This document shows, one piece after another, positions 7,018 through 9,483 of a stretch of 9,483 bases of DNA. Source of the DNA: Verrucomicrobiota bacterium (GTDB lineage: Bacteria; Verrucomicrobiota; Verrucomicrobiia; Chthoniobacterales; UBA10450); the NCBI GenBank assembly GCA_003217835.1, contig QHMQ01000018.1, positions 1-9,483 of the forward strand, written 5' to 3'. The notes beneath the pieces were generated by a model. That model ran no database searches and was not told the DNA's origin. It worked only from the letters and a program-made list of their open reading frames with translations. Position 1 is the stretch's first letter. Each line of letters starts with the position of its first letter. Position numbers and translations under genes: made by a program.

Positions 7018-7695
7018 ATGTTTGCGCCTGCTGAATTTCTCAACCTCGAACACACGGCACACCCCAAACTGTTCGAGAACCAGAATTACGTCTGGGATGC
7101 ACTCAAACAAATCGCGAGTTATTTGCAATTTCGTTTGAGGCCAGGCGTCCTGGGCGAACTGGTGGGAAAACCGTTCATCAGCAATCATGTCTTTGTGGGC
7201 AAGGGAACAATCGTCGAGCAAGGCGCGGTGTTAAAGGGTCCGACATGGATCGGCGAAAATTGCCATATCCGAAGTGGCTGTTACGTGCGTGAGAACGTGA
7301 TCGCTGGCGATGGCGTGGTGATGGGGAACTCGTGCGAATTCAAAAATTGCATTCTTTTCGACGAAGCACAGATACCTCACTTTAATTACGTGGGCGATTC
7401 AATTCTCGGGTACCACGCTCATCTCGGCGCGGGCGTGATTCTCTCAAACGTGAAGCTCGATCATAGCGAGATCGCGGTCGTAACACCGGACGGCAATATC
7501 GCAACCGGGCTCACAAAATTTGGGGCGATCGTCGGCGACCGGACAGAAATTGGTTGCAACGCCGTTATTAATCCGGGCTCGGTCCTGGGGCGCGATTGCA
7601 TGATTTATCCAGGCGTAAACTTTCGGGGCGTCCTGCCCAATGGCAGCATGGTCAAATTACGGCAGGACCTTTCTGTGCTTGATCGCCGCGTGTAA
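7018..7695 (+). CDS. left-handed beta-helix hexapeptide-repeat protein, GlmU C-terminal-like
   Basis: The 225 residues have a short alpha-helical N-terminus (about 1-45) and then hexapeptide repeats of the left-handed beta-helix fold (about 55-200; for example TWIGENCHIRSGCYV, GDGVVMGNSCEF, GAIVGDRTEIGCNAVI). IPHFNYVGDSILGYHAHLGA (119-138) matches the acetyltransferase active-site segment of GlmU-type sugar-phosphate enzymes, with His121 at the position of the catalytic His. The nucleotidyltransferase domain of GlmU is absent. It may acetylate an amino-sugar phosphate or another acceptor, or act together with a separate nucleotidyltransferase; the substrate is unknown. The start is ATG 7018, 5 nt after the cysS stop, so it probably shares the phosphatase-ispF-cysS transcript. 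It ends 34 nt from the 3' end of the convergent tRNA gene, and no clear terminator is seen in that gap. Confidence 0.85.
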   Translation: MFAPAEFLNLEHTAHPKLFENQNYVWDALKQIASYLQFRLRPGVLGELVGKPFISNHVFVGKGTIVEQGAVLKGPTWIGENCHIRSGCYVRENVIAGDGVVMGNSCEFKNCILFDEAQIPHFNYVGDSILGYHAHLGAGVILSNVKLDHSEIAVVTPDGNIATGLTKFGAIVGDRTEIGCNAVINPGSVLGRDCMIYPGVNFRGVLPNGSMVKLRQDLSVLDRRV

Positions 7696-7729
7696 AGAAA
7701 AATTGATCTGCTTGCACGTAACACGCGCG

Positions 7730-7817
7730 TGGCGGATGGGCGGGGATTCGAACCCCGGGTGCCTTTCGGCACACACGCTTTCCAGGCGTGCACAATAGAC
7801 CGCTCTGTCACCCATCC
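7730..7817 (-). tRNA. tRNA-Ser: tRNA-Ser (anticodon GGA)
   Basis: On the minus strand GGATGGG (7811-7817) pairs with CCCATCC (7734-7740) as the acceptor stem, followed by discriminator G and an encoded CCA (7730-7732). The anticodon stem-loop is CACGC-CTGGAAA-GCGTG with anticodon GGA, which reads UCC and UCU. The long variable arm GTGCCGAAAGGCAC is diagnostic of a class II tRNA, and the T arm is CGGGG-TTCGAAT-CCCCG. The total is 88 nt with CCA. It lies 49 nt downstream of hemQ on the same strand. Confidence 0.97.
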
Positions 7818-7866
7818 GTTGGATCGACAATCACGAAATAATCGAGGCTCGCGAATCCTTTAGGAG

Positions 7867-8688
7867 TCAAAGTTGCAATCGCCGGAACAATTCGTCGAGC
7901 GGCAGTTGAATCGCGATGTAAAATTCGCCGAAATCCGCGTACTCAGCGCTCACCGGATCGAAACGCATTTTGTAAACGATGGCTTTGATCTGAAACGTAT
8001 CGCGCGCAAATAACGTCACGCCCCACTCCGCGTCATCCAGACCGGTCGAACCGGTAATGAGCTGTTTTATTTTTCCGGCGAACTCACGGCCTACGTTCGC
8101 ATGACCTTTCATTAACTTGCGGCGCTCTTCATACGGAAGCACGTACCAATTGCGCTGCTCGCCGCGACGTTTGCTCATATTATAAAAGCAAACCATCGGC
8201 CAATCGGGTAGCGTCGGATAAACGCGCTCCTGCCGATAATGTTTCATTCGCTCGCGAAACGAATTCATTGCTTCCACGAATTTCTCAGAATCCAGCTTGA
8301 TGTTTTGCTCCTTCTCGACGGTCTGCGCGTATTCTTCCTCCGTCGTGATGTACTCGCTCTCCTCCGTGAGCGACAGATAGCTGTATACCGGTGTCAGGAC
8401 ATCAGCGCCCAACGAGAGAGATAATTGCTTGTCGAACTTATTAGCGTTGTGCAGATCCGGCGTGATTAGCATAAAGCCGAGATCCGCTTTCGGCGTTACG
8501 ATGCTGAGGGTGAGTAATTGCGTCGAATCCATTGCCCGCACTTCCTGAACGAGCGACGCAAGATTCGTTTTCGCCGCATTCTGCTCCTCGCGACTGAGCA
8601 ATTGCCATTGTCCGTACTCGATCCGATAAAAAAGGTGCAGACAATGCCAGCCTTCTTCGGGAACGAGCGCCGTGTTCTTATCGGTCAT
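7867..8688 (-). CDS. hemQ: coproheme decarboxylase HemQ/ChdC (chlorite dismutase family)
   Basis: Heme-binding enzyme that converts Fe-coproporphyrin III to heme b with peroxide in the coproporphyrin-dependent heme pathway. The 273 residues fit the HemQ clade of the chlorite dismutase family (about 250). The C-terminal half is diagnostic: CFYNMSKRR with Tyr169 as the probable catalytic Tyr, NWYVLPYEERRKLMKGH with His196 as the probable axial heme ligand, then GKIKQLITGSTGLDDAEWG and SAEYADFGEFY. The Tyr169-His196 distance of 27 equals that of the characterised Geobacillus enzyme (Tyr145, His172), and Lys173 matches the neighbouring active-site Lys. The distal Arg typical of true chlorite dismutases is not evident. 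GGAG at 8698-8701 lies 9 nt before the ATG, a good ribosome site. It is 67 nt downstream of the rhomboid-like gene on the same strand. Confidence 0.92.
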   Translation of the reverse strand: MTDKNTALVPEEGWHCLHLFYRIEYGQWQLLSREEQNAAKTNLASLVQEVRAMDSTQLLTLSIVTPKADLGFMLITPDLHNANKFDKQLSLSLGADVLTPVYSYLSLTEESEYITTEEEYAQTVEKEQNIKLDSEKFVEAMNSFRERMKHYRQERVYPTLPDWPMVCFYNMSKRRGEQRNWYVLPYEERRKLMKGHANVGREFAGKIKQLITGSTGLDDAEWGVTLFARDTFQIKAIVYKMRFDPVSAEYADFGEFYIAIQLPLDELFRRLQL

Positions 8689-8724
8689 CGCGCTAGTCTC
8701 CGCCCGAAGAAATTGCGGTCAAGC

Positions 8725-8755
8725 GTAGCGAGGCGATTGAGTCAATCGCCCCTAC
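8725..8755. repeat. short palindromic (REP-like) element
   Basis: GGCGATTGA (8732-8740) and TCAATCGCC (8742-8750) form a perfect 9-bp inverted repeat around a single G. It is flanked by GTAG (8725-8728) and CTAC (8752-8755), which extend the stem across a small internal bulge. It fills most of the gap between the rhomboid-like gene and hemQ. No T-run follows on either strand, so it is not a classical terminator. It resembles the dispersed intergenic palindromes found in many genomes, but copy number cannot be judged from one window. Confidence 0.55.
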
Positions 8756-9483
8756 CTAACGCGCCGGGCTTTCCGCGCGGGGCAAATGCGCGATACAATA
8801 TTCTTCGCCGTCGCGCGCGACGCGGAAGTCGAGATTTGGATCACTCAGTTCTGTCGCTCCGCAGACCGCGCATTTATGAAGTGGTTCGGCCTCGCTGCGA
8901 GATTGCTGTGCAAAACGCTTGCGGCGCGCCGAGACTTCCCCGCGGTGCCGCGCCTCGTAAATGATCTCCGGGCCAAAAAAGATCAGATAATTCATGAATG
9001 CGGCCACCAGCGCCATGCGATAGGAATTTGAATTAACGAAGAATCCGAACAACAAAAGGGCGGCCGAAACCCAGGCGAGCCATTTGATTTTCACCGGCAG
9101 GATAAACAAAATGTAAATCACCTGATCGGGGTAGAACCGCGCAAACGCGTAAAACAACGACGCGAACAGCATTGAATTGGAAAATCTGGCACCGAAGAAA
9201 AATGCGGCGGCGGTCGTGCCGATCACTCCGACAAAAAAATAGAGCGTCAGTCGAAAAGCCCCCCACGTCTGTTCGAGTCCGTCGCCAATAAACCAGAGAA
9301 ACCAAAGGAAAAGAATGATCCATAAGAAGCTGGCGGTTTGCGGGAGAAAAATATAAGTGACCAGCCGCCAGACTTCCCCATGGAGGACGCGCGCCGGATC
9401 CAGATCGAGCACGAAGCGAAAATCCGGATTCAGCCGCACCAGCATAAACACCAGCGCGGTGAGACCCACGACGATTCGCATCA
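8756..9483 (-). CDS. rhomboid-like membrane protein with C-terminal CxxC...CxxH motif, 5' end at window edge
   Basis: At least 241 residues with about six hydrophobic helices (roughly 2-17, 52-66, 78-97, 104-130, 134-149 and 156-174). HGEVWRLVTYIFLP (34-47), IGDGLEQTWGAFRL and FARFYPDQVIYILFILPVKIKW have the layout of the rhomboid/Der1-like fold. The catalytic GxSG is not present: the aligned segment reads SNSMLFASL (101-109), and the later helix YRMALVAAFMNYLIFFG lacks the expected His, so proteolytic activity is doubtful. The cytosolic tail has CAVC (204-207) and YCIAH (Cys229, His232), a plausible single zinc site. The ATG at 9479-9481 may be the start, but it is two bases from the window end, so an upstream extension is possible. 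The gene precedes hemQ on the same strand. Confidence 0.75.
   Translation of the reverse strand, partial: MRIVVGLTALVFMLVRLNPDFRFVLDLDPARVLHGEVWRLVTYIFLPQTASFLWIILFLWFLWFIGDGLEQTWGAFRLTLYFFVGVIGTTAAAFFFGARFSNSMLFASLFYAFARFYPDQVIYILFILPVKIKWLAWVSAALLLFGFFVNSNSYRMALVAAFMNYLIFFGPEIIYEARHRGEVSARRKRFAQQSRSEAEPLHKCAVCGATELSDPNLDFRVARDGEEYCIAHLPRAESPAR

Noticed and set aside
7687..7727. CGCGTGT...ACACGCG inverted repeat as a terminator after the beta-helix gene
   Set aside because: The loop is 27 nt, the stem only 7 bp, and no T-run follows on the plus strand, so termination is not supported.
7605..7811. 68-codon minus-strand ORF
   Set aside because: It runs through the tRNA-Ser gene and the 3' end of the beta-helix gene; its translation is the familiar spurious product of a tRNA sequence.
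1..9483. CRISPR array, prophage, insertion sequence or defence island
   Set aside because: No spaced direct repeats, transposase, integrase or phage genes were seen on either strand; the genes are housekeeping.

Overview
The window looks like a housekeeping stretch from a bacterium, most likely of the Verrucomicrobiota (Chthoniobacterales/Spartobacteria-like). I infer this from the moderate-to-high G+C content, the gene order yicC-gmk-coaC-coaB with separate coaC and coaB genes, a HemQ-type coproheme decarboxylase, a short lysine-rich peptide gene, and the style of the proteins. The phylum assignment is an inference, not a computed placement.

Layout. At the left edge (1-1112, minus strand) is the 5' part of an ArsB/NhaD/SLC13-type membrane transporter that starts with GTG and runs off the window. 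Diverging from it on the plus strand is a tight cluster: yicC (endoribonuclease family), gmk (guanylate kinase, probably with a TTG start overlapping the yicC stop), coaC and coaB. The last two are the halves of the usually fused CoaBC enzyme of coenzyme A synthesis, and they overlap by 4 nt. At 4004-4260 comes a compact self-contained unit: a TTGACA promoter element, a 23-bp dyad, a hairpin, a strong ribosome binding site, a 19-codon Lys-rich ORF, a second hairpin and a textbook rho-independent terminator.

A second plus-strand cluster follows: an inositol-monophosphatase-family phosphatase, ispF (MEP isoprenoid pathway), cysS, and a stand-alone left-handed beta-helix protein resembling the acetyltransferase half of GlmU. 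cysS is broken as it stands: just after the KMSKS motif about ten codons are missing and the frame changes, so the N- and C-terminal parts lie in different frames. The reading frame changes at about 6498-6500.

The right end is on the minus strand. In transcription order it holds a rhomboid-like membrane protein without a recognisable catalytic dyad but with a C-terminal CxxC...CxxH motif (its 5' end is at the window edge), a short palindromic repeat, hemQ/chdC, and tRNA-Ser(GGA) with encoded CCA.

The clusters serve nucleotide, CoA, isoprenoid, heme and translation functions. No phage, transposon, CRISPR or defence system is visible. The items most worth a second look are the Lys-rich micro-gene with its structured transcript, the broken cysS, the split CoaB/CoaC, and the degenerate rhomboid with a zinc-finger-like tail.
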